DNA from: BAIKAL-G1 sp943370385
Lineage (GTDB): Bacteria > Cyanobacteriota > Cyanobacteriia > PCC-6307 > Cyanobiaceae
NCBI GenBank assembly: GCA_943370385.1
Contig: CALRQT020000005.1
Coordinates: 62,001-126,000, forward strand
Reading direction: 5' to 3'
Length of the DNA: 64,000 bases
Of the stretch, positions 1-9,600 are shown one piece after another (position 1 is the stretch's first letter; every line of letters begins with the position of its first letter). The position numbers were made by a program, and so were the translations under genes. The notes under the pieces were generated by a model. It saw only the letters and a list, made by a program, of their open reading frames with translations. It made no database searches and was not told where the DNA came from.

Positions 1-410
1 AGCCTCCGGGCCAGGGTGCCATCGCTGGCCGCCAGCACACTGGCGGCGGGCAATCCCTGGGCCAGTTCGCTAGCCAGGTTGGGACCGCTCAGCACCAGCA
101 GGGGGATCGCGGGATTAGCCCGCTGCCAAAGGCCCGAGGCCGTGCAGCCCAAATGGAGATCGATGCCTTTGCTGCAGCTCAGCAGGGGCAGGCCGGCCGG
201 CCATTGGGGCGCCAGCTGGCGGGCCAGCTCGCCCACGCCAGCCATGGACATCGCCGCCACGATCAGGTCTTGGCCGGTGACCAGGGCCAGGGGATCGCCG
301 CCATCGCGGCGGCTCCAGCCCTCAACCCGGTGGCCCCGGTCCCGCCAAAGGGCAGCCAAGGTGCCACCCCAGGCACCCAACCCCAAGATGCCGATGCGGA
401 GCTGGCCCAT
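1..410 (-). CDS. gpsA: Glycerol-3-phosphate dehydrogenase [NAD(P)+], N-terminal part (cut by window edge)
   Basis: Reading leftward from an ATG at 410 gives a Rossmann-fold start with the dinucleotide loop GILGLGAWGGTLA at about residues 7-19, then LLSCSKGID and LLVLSGPNLASELAQG, both typical of GpsA. The enzyme reduces dihydroxyacetone phosphate to glycerol-3-phosphate for membrane lipid synthesis in the cytosol. About 136 codons are inside the window; the C-terminal catalytic helices lie outside. It begins 7 nt after the stop of the DUF2237 gene, so the two are probably co-transcribed. An in-frame ATG at 428, overlapping the upstream gene, is an alternative start that adds six residues. The family call is firm; only the start is uncertain. 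Confidence 0.9.
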   Translation of the reverse strand, partial: MGQLRIGILGLGAWGGTLAALWRDRGHRVEGWSRRDGGDPLALVTGQDLIVAAMSMAGVGELARQLAPQWPAGLPLLSCSKGIDLHLGCTASGLWQRANPAIPLLVLSGPNLASELAQGLPAASVLAASDGTLARR

Positions 411-417
411 GGGGGCA

Positions 418-840
418 TCATGCGGCATCAGGATCGCCATCCCTTGGCGCGGCTAGGCCCTGAAGCACCTCTAGGGGAATCACCTTGAGGGTGCTCTGCT
501 CACAGGCCTCAAGCCGCACCGGCGGAGCCATGCCGTCTTCGTAGGCCTGGAGCCAGCGGCGGGCGCAGAGGCACCAGTGGTCGCCCGCCTTGAGGCCGGG
601 GAAGCCGAAGGCCAGCACCGGTGAGGAGAGGTCGTTGCCCTGGGCGCGGCTGTAGGTGAGGAAGGCCTCGCTGACGATGCAGCAGACCGTGTGCATTCCC
701 TGATCCTGGGCATCGGTGCGACAGCTGCCGTCCCGGTACCAACCGGTGAGGGGCTCACAGCTGCAGATCTCCAGCGGTTGGCCGAGGACGTTGAGGGCTG
801 GGGGGCTCGAGTTGGGGTCGGGGGTGGGCGCTTGGCTCAT
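418..840 (-). CDS. DUF2237 family protein
   Basis: A 140-residue protein with the conserved pattern of DUF2237: NVLGQPLEICSCEPLTGWYRDGSC near the N-terminus, then GNDLSSPVLAFGFPGLKAGDHWCLCARRWL and APPVRLEACEQ. The conserved Cys, Trp and Asp residues suggest a small enzyme or metal-binding fold, but the function of the family is unknown to me. It starts with ATG at 840 and its stop lies 7 nt before the gpsA start, so it may be the first gene of a two-gene transcript. Length matches the family, and nothing looks broken. Confidence 0.85.
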   Translation of the reverse strand: MSQAPTPDPNSSPPALNVLGQPLEICSCEPLTGWYRDGSCRTDAQDQGMHTVCCIVSEAFLTYSRAQGNDLSSPVLAFGFPGLKAGDHWCLCARRWLQAYEDGMAPPVRLEACEQSTLKVIPLEVLQGLAAPRDGDPDAA

Positions 841-913
841 GGGTGGGGCGGGCGGGCGACGCCCGGTTCAGGCCGATTCTGGCGAAGCTCTGGCACAAAT
901 TCTCGCCAAGAGG

Positions 914-943
914 TTGACGGATTCGGGGGGGAGCGCGTTAAAG
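914..943 (+). promoter_or_regulatory. Possible sigma70-type promoter
   Basis: TTGACG at 914-919 is followed after 17-18 nt by a TTAAAG/GTTAAA hexamer at 937-943, about 20 nt ahead of the small gene at 966. The -35 match is good and the -10 match poor. It is the only plausible promoter in the 125-base spacer between two divergent genes. Confidence 0.3.
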
Positions 944-965
944 GTCATTCAGCAGACCCCCCTAA

Positions 966-1193
966 ATGAGCTGGGAATTCACCGAAGACGCGGCCTTCAT
1001 GGCCCTGTGCGACGCCTTCAAAGAGAGTGGTGAAACCTCCGCCATGGAATTTTTGGCCAATGGCGAAGGCGCCTTCCACTTCCAGGAACTGAGCCAGAAC
1101 GCGGCCGGAGAGGGGATTGACCTCAGCGACTCCACGGATCTCGAGGAGTTCCAGCAGGAGGTGATCGACACCTTGGAGCAGATCTGCCTATAG
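966..1193 (+). CDS. Small acidic hypothetical protein (75 aa)
   Basis: ATG at 966 opens a 75-codon frame for an acidic, soluble protein without signal peptide or membrane segment. It contains only two cysteines and ends in a helical stretch rich in Glu and Leu (DLEEFQQEVIDTLEQI). I do not recognise the family. Support for a real gene comes from regular amino-acid composition, a free-standing position between divergent neighbours and a candidate promoter upstream; there is no clear Shine-Dalgarno. Downstream, 1194-1400 holds nothing I can identify. Confidence 0.55.
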   Translation: MSWEFTEDAAFMALCDAFKESGETSAMEFLANGEGAFHFQELSQNAAGEGIDLSDSTDLEEFQQEVIDTLEQICL

Positions 1194-1400
1194 CTCGGCC
1201 AGGCGGTGGCTCCAGCGGCCCCGCCCCTTCCACCATGGCTTGGCTTGATCAGGGAACCCTGGCCTGGGGTATCCGCGGCGTTACGGGATTGTTGCGTTAA
1301 GAAGCCCCGTTGGAGGCCCGAGCAGGGGTTGAACGCCTGAACGGGCTGCCGACCGCGCCAAGGGAGGCGAGCTAACCCAGGCGTTCCATGCCCTGGAGGC

Positions 1401-1712
1401 TCAGCCGTAGAAGAAGGCAATCTCCTTCGCCTTGAGGCCCTCCCAGCCCGCTCCCTTGAGGCGAGCGTCCAGGGTCTGCTGGTCGAGGTGCTTGGAGCCG
1501 GTCTTGACGATGCGGTTGCGCATCGATTTGGTGACCCCACTGCGGGCCCGGCGGCTTTCCAGTTCCATCACTTCGTTGTAGAGGCTGAGCATCTCAGCGG
1601 GGATGGGGGAACCATCGAGGTCGAGACCTGCGGCAATGGCGTCATCAACGCCTCCGGGACCAGCAATGGCCATGGATTCAGGGGGGTGGGGTGATCCACC
1701 CGAGCCTGCCAT
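1401..1712 (-). CDS. Small conserved-looking hypothetical protein (103 aa)
   Basis: ATG at 1712 opens a 103-residue frame about 50 nt downstream of metH on the same strand. The first 35 residues are Gly/Pro/Ala-rich and probably disordered. The rest (from about SLYNEVMELESRRARSG to the C-terminal AKEIAFFYG) is a compact basic helical region with the composition of a folded domain. An internal ATG at 1673 would remove most of the disordered lead. I cannot assign a function. It may ride on the ilvE-metH transcript. Confidence 0.55.
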   Translation of the reverse strand: MAGSGGSPHPPESMAIAGPGGVDDAIAAGLDLDGSPIPAEMLSLYNEVMELESRRARSGVTKSMRNRIVKTGSKHLDQQTLDARLKGAGWEGLKAKEIAFFYG

Positions 1713-1763
1713 GGCTCCAGGAGCGGCTTGACGGGAGGGGACTCGAGGAGGGGATGGAGCCGA

Positions 1764-4700
1764 TCAGGCGCTGAAGTAACGGGCCTGGCTATGCAAGGCC
1801 ACCAGGGCGGTGGTGCTCTGTTCCGGTTCGAGCTGGTCGCTCTCATCCATGCGCAGGCCGATGCGATCGGCCCCGAGCCAGGCGAGCTGTTGGCGGGAAT
1901 CGGCCACATTCGGGCAGGCCGGATAGCCAAAGGAGTAGCGGCTGCCCCGGTAGCGCTGGGCCAACACATCCCGCAGCTCGTCCGGCTCGCTGGCGCCAAA
2001 CCCCAACTCTCGGCGAATGCGGGCGTGGGTCCATTCGGCCAGGGCTTCGGCCATCTGCACGGCCAGACCATGGAAGTAGAGGTAATCGCTGTAGCGATCC
2101 CCCTGGAACAGCTCCTGGGCCACCTGGGTGGCCCGTTCGCCCATGGTCACGGCCTGCATCGGCAGCACGTCGGCTGGCCCAAGGCCAGCGGGAGCCTTGT
2201 CGCCGGCACGTAGCTGGCTGGGATCGACGTCGACCAGATCGCGGTAGAAGTCGGCGATGCAATAGCGATTGCCACTGCGCTGACGGGGTAACTGGAAGCG
2301 ACCCAACGGAGATCCTGGGTCGAGCTCACTACCGTTGGGCGCGCCGAACACCACCAGGTCGTTGCCGCTGCGGCCGCAGGGGAAGTAGCCGTAGGCCACC
2401 CGGGGGGTGAGCAGCCCTTCCTCCAGGCACCGGCCCATCCAGTGCTGCAGCACCGGTTCGGCCTTCTCGGCCAGCATGGCCTCGTAGTCGGGGCGGCTTT
2501 GCTGCTGGGTTTTGCGCAGTTGCCACTGGCCAGCGAACAGGGCGTTGCGGTCCAGGTAGCGGAAAACCTCGGCCAGGTCGATGTCCGCCTCCGTGAGGAT
2601 GCGGCTACCCCAAAAGGGTGGGGTGATGGCCAGCTCCTCAGGCACGGCGGCGGAGCGGCTTGTGTCGAGCGTTGCCGGGACCAGGGGGCTGGCTGGCTCA
2701 CCAGGGTCAGAGCTGCTGCCTGGTGGCTCGGATCGGGAAGCTGGACCATCCGGGTCAGGGGCTGGCGCTTCGGATGCGGCCGGCTCACTGGCCATTCCGA
2801 GGCCCTCGGGGGCGCCCTGGAGGAAGCCCTGGCCGTTGTCCCACTCGCCATTGGCCCGGGCCGTCACATAGGCATCCATGAAGCGCAGGTCGGCAAAGGC
2901 GTCGCGGCCATAGATCACCTGGCCCCGGTACACCTGGCGGCAGTCGTTGTTAACAAAGCGGGGGGTGAGGGCCGCTCCGCCCAGGATCACCGGCACATCG
3001 ATGCCAGCCTCATTGAAGGCCTGCAGGTTGTCCTTCATGAAGGCTGTGGATTTCACCAGCAAGCCGCTCAGGGCAATGCAATCGGCCTGGTGCAGTTTCT
3101 GGGCTTCGATAATTGCCTCTACAGGCTGCTTGATGCCCAGGTTGATCACCTCATAGCCATTATTGGTGAGGATGATGTCCACCAGATTCTTGCCGATGTC
3201 ATGGACATCACCCTTAACGGTGGCAATCAGGAACTTGGCCTTGGCGCTGCTCTCCCCTTCGACCCGCTCCATCATCGGCTCCAGGAAGGCCACGGCCGCC
3301 TTCATGGTTTCTGCGCTTTGCAACACAAAAGGAAGCTGCATCTGGCCCGAGCCAAACAACTCACCGACGACCTTCATGCCATCCAGCAGAAAGGTGTTGA
3401 TGATCGTTAGGGGGGCATGGCTAACCAGAGCTTCCTCTAGGGCTGGTTCAAGGCCAATGCGTTCGCCATCGATGATGTGTTGCTTAAGACGCTCCTCCAC
3501 CGGCAGGTCCGCCAAGGACGGGCCCGATTCACGCGCCTGTTTGGCGCTGACACCCTCGAACAGTTTGGTGAGCTCGGTCAGCGGGTCGTAGGTGCAAACA
3601 GCACCCTCGAAACGGCGCCGGTCGTAGATCAGGTCGCGGCAGATCTGTTGGTGCTCTTCAGAAATTTTAGCCAGGGGCAGAATCTTTGCTGGGCTGATGA
3701 TTGCTGCGTCGAGGCCGGCCTGAACGCAATCATTTAGAAACACGGAATTGAGAACAATCCGGGCCGCCGGAGAAAGGCCGAAGCTGACATTACTAACGCC
3801 AAGCACCACATGGACACCAGGCAAATCGCGGCGGATCTGTTCGATCGCTATCAAGGTGGCGGCGCCGTTGTTACGGTCTTCCTCGATGCCCGTTGAGATC
3901 GGTAGGGCAAGGGGGTCGTAGAAGATCTCATGGGCGGGGATGCCGAATTCGAGGGCATCGCGGTAGGCCCGCTGGGCAATCGCAAACTTCCGCTCGGCGG
4001 TGCGCGCCATCCCCTCCTCATCGATGGTGCCGATCACCACCCCGGCGCCGTAGGCGCGGGCAAGTTCCAACACCTTGAAGAAGCGTTCATCGCCATCTTC
4101 GTAGTTGGTGGAGTTAAGGATGCATTTGCCACCGGCAACCTTGAGCCCCGCCTCCATTTTCTGCCACTCGGTGGAATCGAGCATCAGGGGCAGATTTACA
4201 TTCGTCACGAGCCGGCTGACCAGCTCATGCATATCTTTCTCGCCGTCCCGCCCCACATAGTCGACGTTGACATCGAGCACGTGGGCATTCTCTTTGACCT
4301 GGCCCCGGGCCACGGCCACCAGGCCATCCCAATCCTCAACATTGAGCAGGTCCCGGACTTTCTTGGAGCCGCTGGCGTTGAGCCGTTCACCAATGATGAG
4401 AAAGGACTGGTCCTGGTGGTAGGGGGTAACCCCATAGATCGAGGCCAGGGCCGGCTCGTAGCTGAGGGCAGGCCGTTGGCGCTGGAGTTCGGGCCGGCGC
4501 ACTTGGCGGGGTGCTGGTTTGAGCTCCTTGGCCAGCTCGGCCAGGGCGCCGATGTGGGCCGGGGTGGTGCCGCAGCAGCCGCCGATCACCTGCACGCCAA
4601 GATCTTCGACGAAGTGCATCAGCTGCATCTTCATGGCGATCGGCGTCAGCCGGTAATGGGCCACGCCTCCCACATTTTCTGGTAGGCCAGCATTGGGAAT

Positions 4701-5555
4701 GCAACTGATCACAAAGGGGCAGTGCTCGCTGAGATAGCGGACGTGCTCCTTCATTTGCTCCGGGCCCGTGGCGCAGTTGAGCCCGAGTACATCAATTGGG
4801 AAGGGCTCCAGAATGGCCACCACAGCGGCAATATCGGATCCCACCAACATCGTGCCGGTGGTTTCCATCGTCACCGACACCATCAGGGGGCGCCGTTCAC
4901 CCCTGCGGCTGAAGGCTTCCTCAATCCCCTGGAGGGCTGCCTTGATCTGCAGCACGTCCTGGCAGGTTTCAACGATGAACAAATCCACATCACCGGCAAT
5001 CAGGCCTTCAGCCTGCTCGCGATAGGACTCCTTGAGGACATCAAAGCCGACATGCCCGAGGGTGGGCAATTTGGTCGTGGGACCCATGGATCCCGCCACA
5101 AAGCGGGGTTTCTCTGGGGTGCTGAAGGCATCGGCCACGCCCCGGGCCAGTTCCGCCGCCCGCTTGTTGAGCGCGAAGGCCTGATCCTCCAGGCCGTATT
5201 CGGCCAACACAATCGACGCAGCACCAAAGGTGTCGGTTTCGATTACATCGCAACCCACCTCCAGGAACTGGCGATGGACCGTCTGAACCACATCGGGGCG
5301 GGTCACCACCAGGTTCTCGTTGCAGCCTTCCAGTGCTGGGCCGCCGAAGTCCTCGGCGCTGAGATCCATCTGCTGCAGGGAGGTGCCAGTGGCACCGTCA
5401 AACACCAACACGGGCCGCTCGGGGCTGTGCAGCCGCTCGAGGAAACCGATGCGGGGTTTGGGCTCGCCAGCTCCTGTCCCTGGGCGCGAAGAGGCGCCGG
5501 GGATGGCCGCTGGAGTGGGACTGGCCCCAGGGGTTTGGATGGGGGTGCTTACCAT
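1764..5555 (-). CDS. metH: Cobalamin-dependent methionine synthase
   Basis: A 1263-residue MetH with all four modules. The homocysteine domain (about 45-345) carries the zinc cysteines C261 and C327/C328 (GLNCATGP, GGCCGTTP). The pterin domain begins near GERLNASGS at about 389. The cap and B12 domain (about 690-915) carries GDVHDIGKN, where H785 is the expected lower ligand of cobalamin. The AdoMet-dependent reactivation domain (about 980-1263) carries RGSRYSFGYPACP. It transfers methyl from methyl-tetrahydrofolate to homocysteine. A Pro/Ser/Ala-rich linker of about 55 residues between the B12 and activation domains is longer than usual. The ATG overlaps the ilvE stop by one base (TGATG), pointing to coupled translation. 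The corrin chelatase gene cobN lies divergent upstream. I see no B12 riboswitch near either gene. Confidence 0.97.
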   Translation of the reverse strand: MVSTPIQTPGASPTPAAIPGASSRPGTGAGEPKPRIGFLERLHSPERPVLVFDGATGTSLQQMDLSAEDFGGPALEGCNENLVVTRPDVVQTVHRQFLEVGCDVIETDTFGAASIVLAEYGLEDQAFALNKRAAELARGVADAFSTPEKPRFVAGSMGPTTKLPTLGHVGFDVLKESYREQAEGLIAGDVDLFIVETCQDVLQIKAALQGIEEAFSRRGERRPLMVSVTMETTGTMLVGSDIAAVVAILEPFPIDVLGLNCATGPEQMKEHVRYLSEHCPFVISCIPNAGLPENVGGVAHYRLTPIAMKMQLMHFVEDLGVQVIGGCCGTTPAHIGALAELAKELKPAPRQVRRPELQRQRPALSYEPALASIYGVTPYHQDQSFLIIGERLNASGSKKVRDLLNVEDWDGLVAVARGQVKENAHVLDVNVDYVGRDGEKDMHELVSRLVTNVNLPLMLDSTEWQKMEAGLKVAGGKCILNSTNYEDGDERFFKVLELARAYGAGVVIGTIDEEGMARTAERKFAIAQRAYRDALEFGIPAHEIFYDPLALPISTGIEEDRNNGAATLIAIEQIRRDLPGVHVVLGVSNVSFGLSPAARIVLNSVFLNDCVQAGLDAAIISPAKILPLAKISEEHQQICRDLIYDRRRFEGAVCTYDPLTELTKLFEGVSAKQARESGPSLADLPVEERLKQHIIDGERIGLEPALEEALVSHAPLTIINTFLLDGMKVVGELFGSGQMQLPFVLQSAETMKAAVAFLEPMMERVEGESSAKAKFLIATVKGDVHDIGKNLVDIILTNNGYEVINLGIKQPVEAIIEAQKLHQADCIALSGLLVKSTAFMKDNLQAFNEAGIDVPVILGGAALTPRFVNNDCRQVYRGQVIYGRDAFADLRFMDAYVTARANGEWDNGQGFLQGAPEGLGMASEPAASEAPAPDPDGPASRSEPPGSSSDPGEPASPLVPATLDTSRSAAVPEELAITPPFWGSRILTEADIDLAEVFRYLDRNALFAGQWQLRKTQQQSRPDYEAMLAEKAEPVLQHWMGRCLEEGLLTPRVAYGYFPCGRSGNDLVVFGAPNGSELDPGSPLGRFQLPRQRSGNRYCIADFYRDLVDVDPSQLRAGDKAPAGLGPADVLPMQAVTMGERATQVAQELFQGDRYSDYLYFHGLAVQMAEALAEWTHARIRRELGFGASEPDELRDVLAQRYRGSRYSFGYPACPNVADSRQQLAWLGADRIGLRMDESDQLEPEQSTTALVALHSQARYFSA

Positions 5556-6472
5556 CAGCCGTCGAGCCGCACGCGGGTGACCCAGTGGTCGTAGGCCGGA
5601 TCGCGGCCCTCGGTGATCGCCGTGAGCCGATCGCGAATCGCGCCCATCACGGGCCGTTGACTGGGCATGTCGGTGTTTTCTACCCGGCGCACGGGAGTCA
5701 CGCGGGCGGCGGTGCCGCTCAGGAACACCTCCTCAGCCACGAACAACTCGGTTTTATCCACCGGTCGCTCCAGGGTGGGGATGCCCATGGCCTGGGCAAT
5801 CTCCAGCACGCTGGCCCTGGTGATGCCTTCGAGGATGTCTTGATCCACACCTGGGGTAATGAGTACGCCATCGCGCACGATGAACAGGTTCATGCCACTG
5901 GCCTCACTCACCTTGCCGCGGCTATTCAGCAGCAGGGCCTCATCAAAACCACTCTTGACCGCCTCCGTTTTGGCTAGGGAGCTGGTGATGTAGGCGCCAC
6001 TGATCTTGCCCCGCAGGGGTAGGGAACGATCTTCCTGGCGGGTCCAGGAGCTGATGCGGCAACTCACCCCATCGGGGGAGAGGTAATCACCCAGTTCAAT
6101 GCCGTAGATCAGGAAATCGGTCTCGATGTCATGGAGCCTCGGGGCGATGCCCAGGTCACTGGTGTAAACAAAGGGCCGCAGATACACGGGGGTGTTGGGC
6201 CGATTGGCCCTCAGGATCTGCACGATCCCGTCCATGATTGTCTCTTCGGCCAGCTCGGTGAGCAGCAGGCGGGCGCTCTGGCTTAGGCGGCGGGCGTGGC
6301 GATCGGCGCGGAACAGCAGGATTTCGCCCGGGTCGCTGGGGTTGGGCAGGGCGCGCATGCCGCCGAAGGCACCGGTGCCGTAGTGCAGCGCATGGGTGGC
6401 CACGGAGATCGTGGCTTCGGCAAAGGGAACGCAGCGCCCACCGAACCAGGCATAGGGAAGGAATTGATGCAT
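5555..6472 (-). CDS. ilvE: Branched-chain amino acid aminotransferase
   Basis: A 305-residue fold-type IV PLP enzyme. The expected Schiff-base lysine is K156 in LRGKISGAY, followed by the EAS-GMNLF cofactor-binding segment, and LSGTAARVTPV near the C-terminus is the usual phosphate/carboxylate loop. It performs the last step of Leu, Ile and Val synthesis. Length is normal and the ATG at 6472 starts with the family-like segment YAWFGGRCVPFAEA. It is the first gene of an ilvE-metH pair with a 1-nt stop/start overlap. The 173-base spacer to the divergent cobN must hold promoters for both; I could not pick out convincing hexamers in it. Confidence 0.95.
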   Translation of the reverse strand: MHQFLPYAWFGGRCVPFAEATISVATHALHYGTGAFGGMRALPNPSDPGEILLFRADRHARRLSQSARLLLTELAEETIMDGIVQILRANRPNTPVYLRPFVYTSDLGIAPRLHDIETDFLIYGIELGDYLSPDGVSCRISSWTRQEDRSLPLRGKISGAYITSSLAKTEAVKSGFDEALLLNSRGKVSEASGMNLFIVRDGVLITPGVDQDILEGITRASVLEIAQAMGIPTLERPVDKTELFVAEEVFLSGTAARVTPVRRVENTDMPSQRPVMGAIRDRLTAITEGRDPAYDHWVTRVRLDG

Positions 6473-6645
6473 GGGATCGGAAACGGGGTTGCGTGCGCCG
6501 CAGGCCAGATGGCCAGGGGCCCAAAGGGTGTGGGCATCTTCTCACCGCCCAGTCCGCCCAAGGGTTGGGCCGAAGGGCGGAGCTGGAGGGCATGAGCCCG
6601 GACGGGTCCGGCCCGGCTCCGCCAGCTAGGACCCAGGATGGCGCC

Positions 6646-9600
6646 ATGCATCGGCTCGCGGCGGTTCCCGGCAGCACCAGCCCCCAGGAGGGGCCCGTTT
6701 ATGTGGAGCAGCCCCGGGCGCCCGCGGTGCTGCTCACCAGCGCCGACAGCGACCTGGCCGCCCTGGCCGCCCTGTTGGCCGACCAGGCAGGGCGCCCTGG
6801 CGGGGCCAGCGGGGCCGTGCGGGGCCTGAACCTCCAGGCCCTGGCCCATCCGGCCGTGGTCGACCACTACATCCGCACCAGCCTGGGCGAGACCCGGATC
6901 GTGTTGGTGCGCCTGCTGGGGGGCCGGGGCCATTGGAGCTACGGCCTGGAGCAGCTGCGGACCTGGAGCGCCGCTCGGCCGGATCGCCAGCTGCTCGTCA
7001 TCGCCGGCACGGTCGAGGAGGCCGAGGACCTGGCGGACCTGGGCACGGTTGATGCCGAGCTGGCCCTGGCGATTGGCCACTGCTTGCGGGAGGGGGGCCC
7101 CACCAACCTGGCGGCGGTACTGCACTGCGTCGACCAGCTGCTGGCCGGCCAGGCCGTTGAGCCTCCCAGGGCCTTGCCCCAGGCCGATCCCCTGCCCCAT
7201 GACTGGCGCAACGAACCGGGCACCCGGGTGGGGGTGATTCTGTACAGGTCCCTGCTCCAAGCCGGCGATCTGGAGCTGGTAGGGGCCCTGCTCGCAAGCC
7301 TTAGGCAGCAGGGGCTGGCCCCCCGGGCCCTGTGGGTGAGTGGCCTCCGCGATCAGGCCGTGCAGCGGGGCGTGGCCGACCTGCTGGGCCGAGAGGCGGT
7401 GGAGGCGGTGATCTGCACCACCTCTTTTGCCTCGGTGCAGTTCGAGGAGGCCGGCCTGGGGGCGCCCCTGTGGGAGCGCCTGGAAGTGCCCGTGTTCCAG
7501 CTGCTCTGCAGTAGCCAGAGCCGCCAGACCTGGGCAGAAAGCTCGATTGGCCTCGGGCCCCTCGACCTCAGCCTCCAGGTGGCCTTACCCGAATTGGATG
7601 GTCGCATCACCACCCGGGTGGGAGCCTTCAAGGAGGTGAGCGGCGCCGATGCCGCCCTGGCCACGGCCCTGCACCAGAGCCGGCCCGACCGGGAACGGCT
7701 GGATTGGGTGAGCCAGTTGGTGTCCCGCTGGTGCGACCTGCGCGGTACCCCCGCCGCCGAGCGCCGGATTGGCCTGGTGCTTGCCAACTACCCGACCCGC
7801 AACAGCCGCCTAGCCAATGGGGTGGGCCTGGATACGCCCGCCAGCGCCACGAATTTGCTGCACTGGTTAGCCGAGGCGGGCTACGGCCTTGGCGATGACC
7901 CCCTTCCCGCCGATGGCGATGCCCTGATCCAGCGGCTGCTCCAGGGCCAAACCAACGACCCGGAAAGCCAGCACCGCCCACCCCTGGCCCACCTGCCCCT
8001 GGCCACCTACCTGGCCTGGTACGCCACCCTTCCCCAGGAGGGGCGGGGGCGACTGGAGCAGCGTTGGGGCCCACCGCAATCGGATCCCAGCCTGAGCGAC
8101 CAGGGCTTCCCCGTGGCCGGCCTGCAGTTCGGCCAGGTGTCGTTGCTGCTCCAGCCAGAGCGCGGCTATGACCGGGATCCCAGCCTCAACTACCACAGTC
8201 CCGACCTGCCGCCCCCCCACGCCTACCTGGCCCGCTATTTGTGGCTGCGCCAGGTGGCCCGGGTGCAAGTGATTTGCCACGTGGGCAAGCACGGCAACTT
8301 GGAATGGCTACCCGGTAAGGGCCTGGGCCTCTCGGCGAGTTGCTTCCCGGAGTGGGCCCTGGGGCCCATGCCCCACCTCTATCCCTTCATCGTCAACGAT
8401 CCGGGTGAGGGCTCCCAGGCCAAGCGGCGCAGCCAGGCCGTGATCCTTGACCACCTCACCCCGCCCCTGGGCCGGGCTGGCCTGCATGGGCCCCTGCTGG
8501 AGCTAGAGGCCTTACTCGATGAGTACTGGCAGGCCAGTGAACTCGGGGCGGAACGCACAGGCCCGTTGCAGCAGCAGGTTTTAGAACGCCTAAGCCAGCT
8601 CCAGCTGGGCCCGGAGCTTGATCGAACCGACTCTCCCCCAGGGGCGGGCAGCGAAGAGAGAGGCGAGTCCAGCGACGACGCCCTGCTCAAGCGGCTCCAG
8701 GCGGCCGATGGCTACCTCTGCGAACTCAAGGAGGCCCAGATCCGCACGGGCCTGCATGTATTCGGCCAACTCCCCGAGGACAGGCCCCTAGCCGAATTGC
8801 TGCTCTGTCTGGCCCGGGCGCCCTTGGCCGAGGGTCCGGGGATAACCCAGGCCCTGGCCCTGGATCTGGGCCTGGAACTGGACCCGTGGGCGGATGCGGA
8901 GGAAGCACCATTGGCCTCCGCTGATCGGGAGCGTCTTGGGGCCCTAGGCGTTGCTGGCCCCCGCCATGGGGGGGATGGGGTGGCCTGGCTGGAAGACCAG
9001 GCCCTGGCCCTGATGGCAGGCCTGCTGGCCCAGGCCCAGGGCACGGCAACGGAAGCCTTCGCCCCAGGTCCTGGCCCGGCCACGGCTGCCGTCCTGGAAC
9101 GGGTGAGCCGTTCCCTCCTGCCCAACCTGCTGCGCTGCGGCGAGGCCGAACGGCAGGCCTTTCTCACGGGCGTTGCCGGCGGGCGCATCGCCGCCGGGCC
9201 TTCGGGAGCCCCCACCCGGGGCCGGCCCGATCTGTTGCCCACCGGCCGCAATTTCTACAGCGTCGACTTGCGCGGTTTACCAACGGAAACCGCCTGGGAC
9301 CTGGGCCGCCGCAGCGCTGAGTTACTGGTGGATCTCTACCTCCAAGAGGAGGGGGAACCCCTGCGCCAACTGGCCCTATCGGTATGGGGCACGGCGACCA
9401 TGCGCAACGGCGGGGAGGACATCGCCCAGGCCCTGGCCCTGCTCGGAATCCGGCCGATCTGGGACGGCCCCACCCGGCGGATGGTGGATCTGGAAGCCAT
9501 TCCCTTGGCCAGCCTGGGCCGGCCCCGGGTGGATGTGACCCTGCGCATCTCGGGCCTGTTTCGCGATGCTTTCCCCCAACTGGTGGCCTGGTTCAACCGG

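Noticed and set aside
6473..6645. Possible cobalamin riboswitch between ilvE-metH and cobN
   Set aside because: I looked for the B12-box core and found no convincing match; only GC-rich inverted stretches are present.
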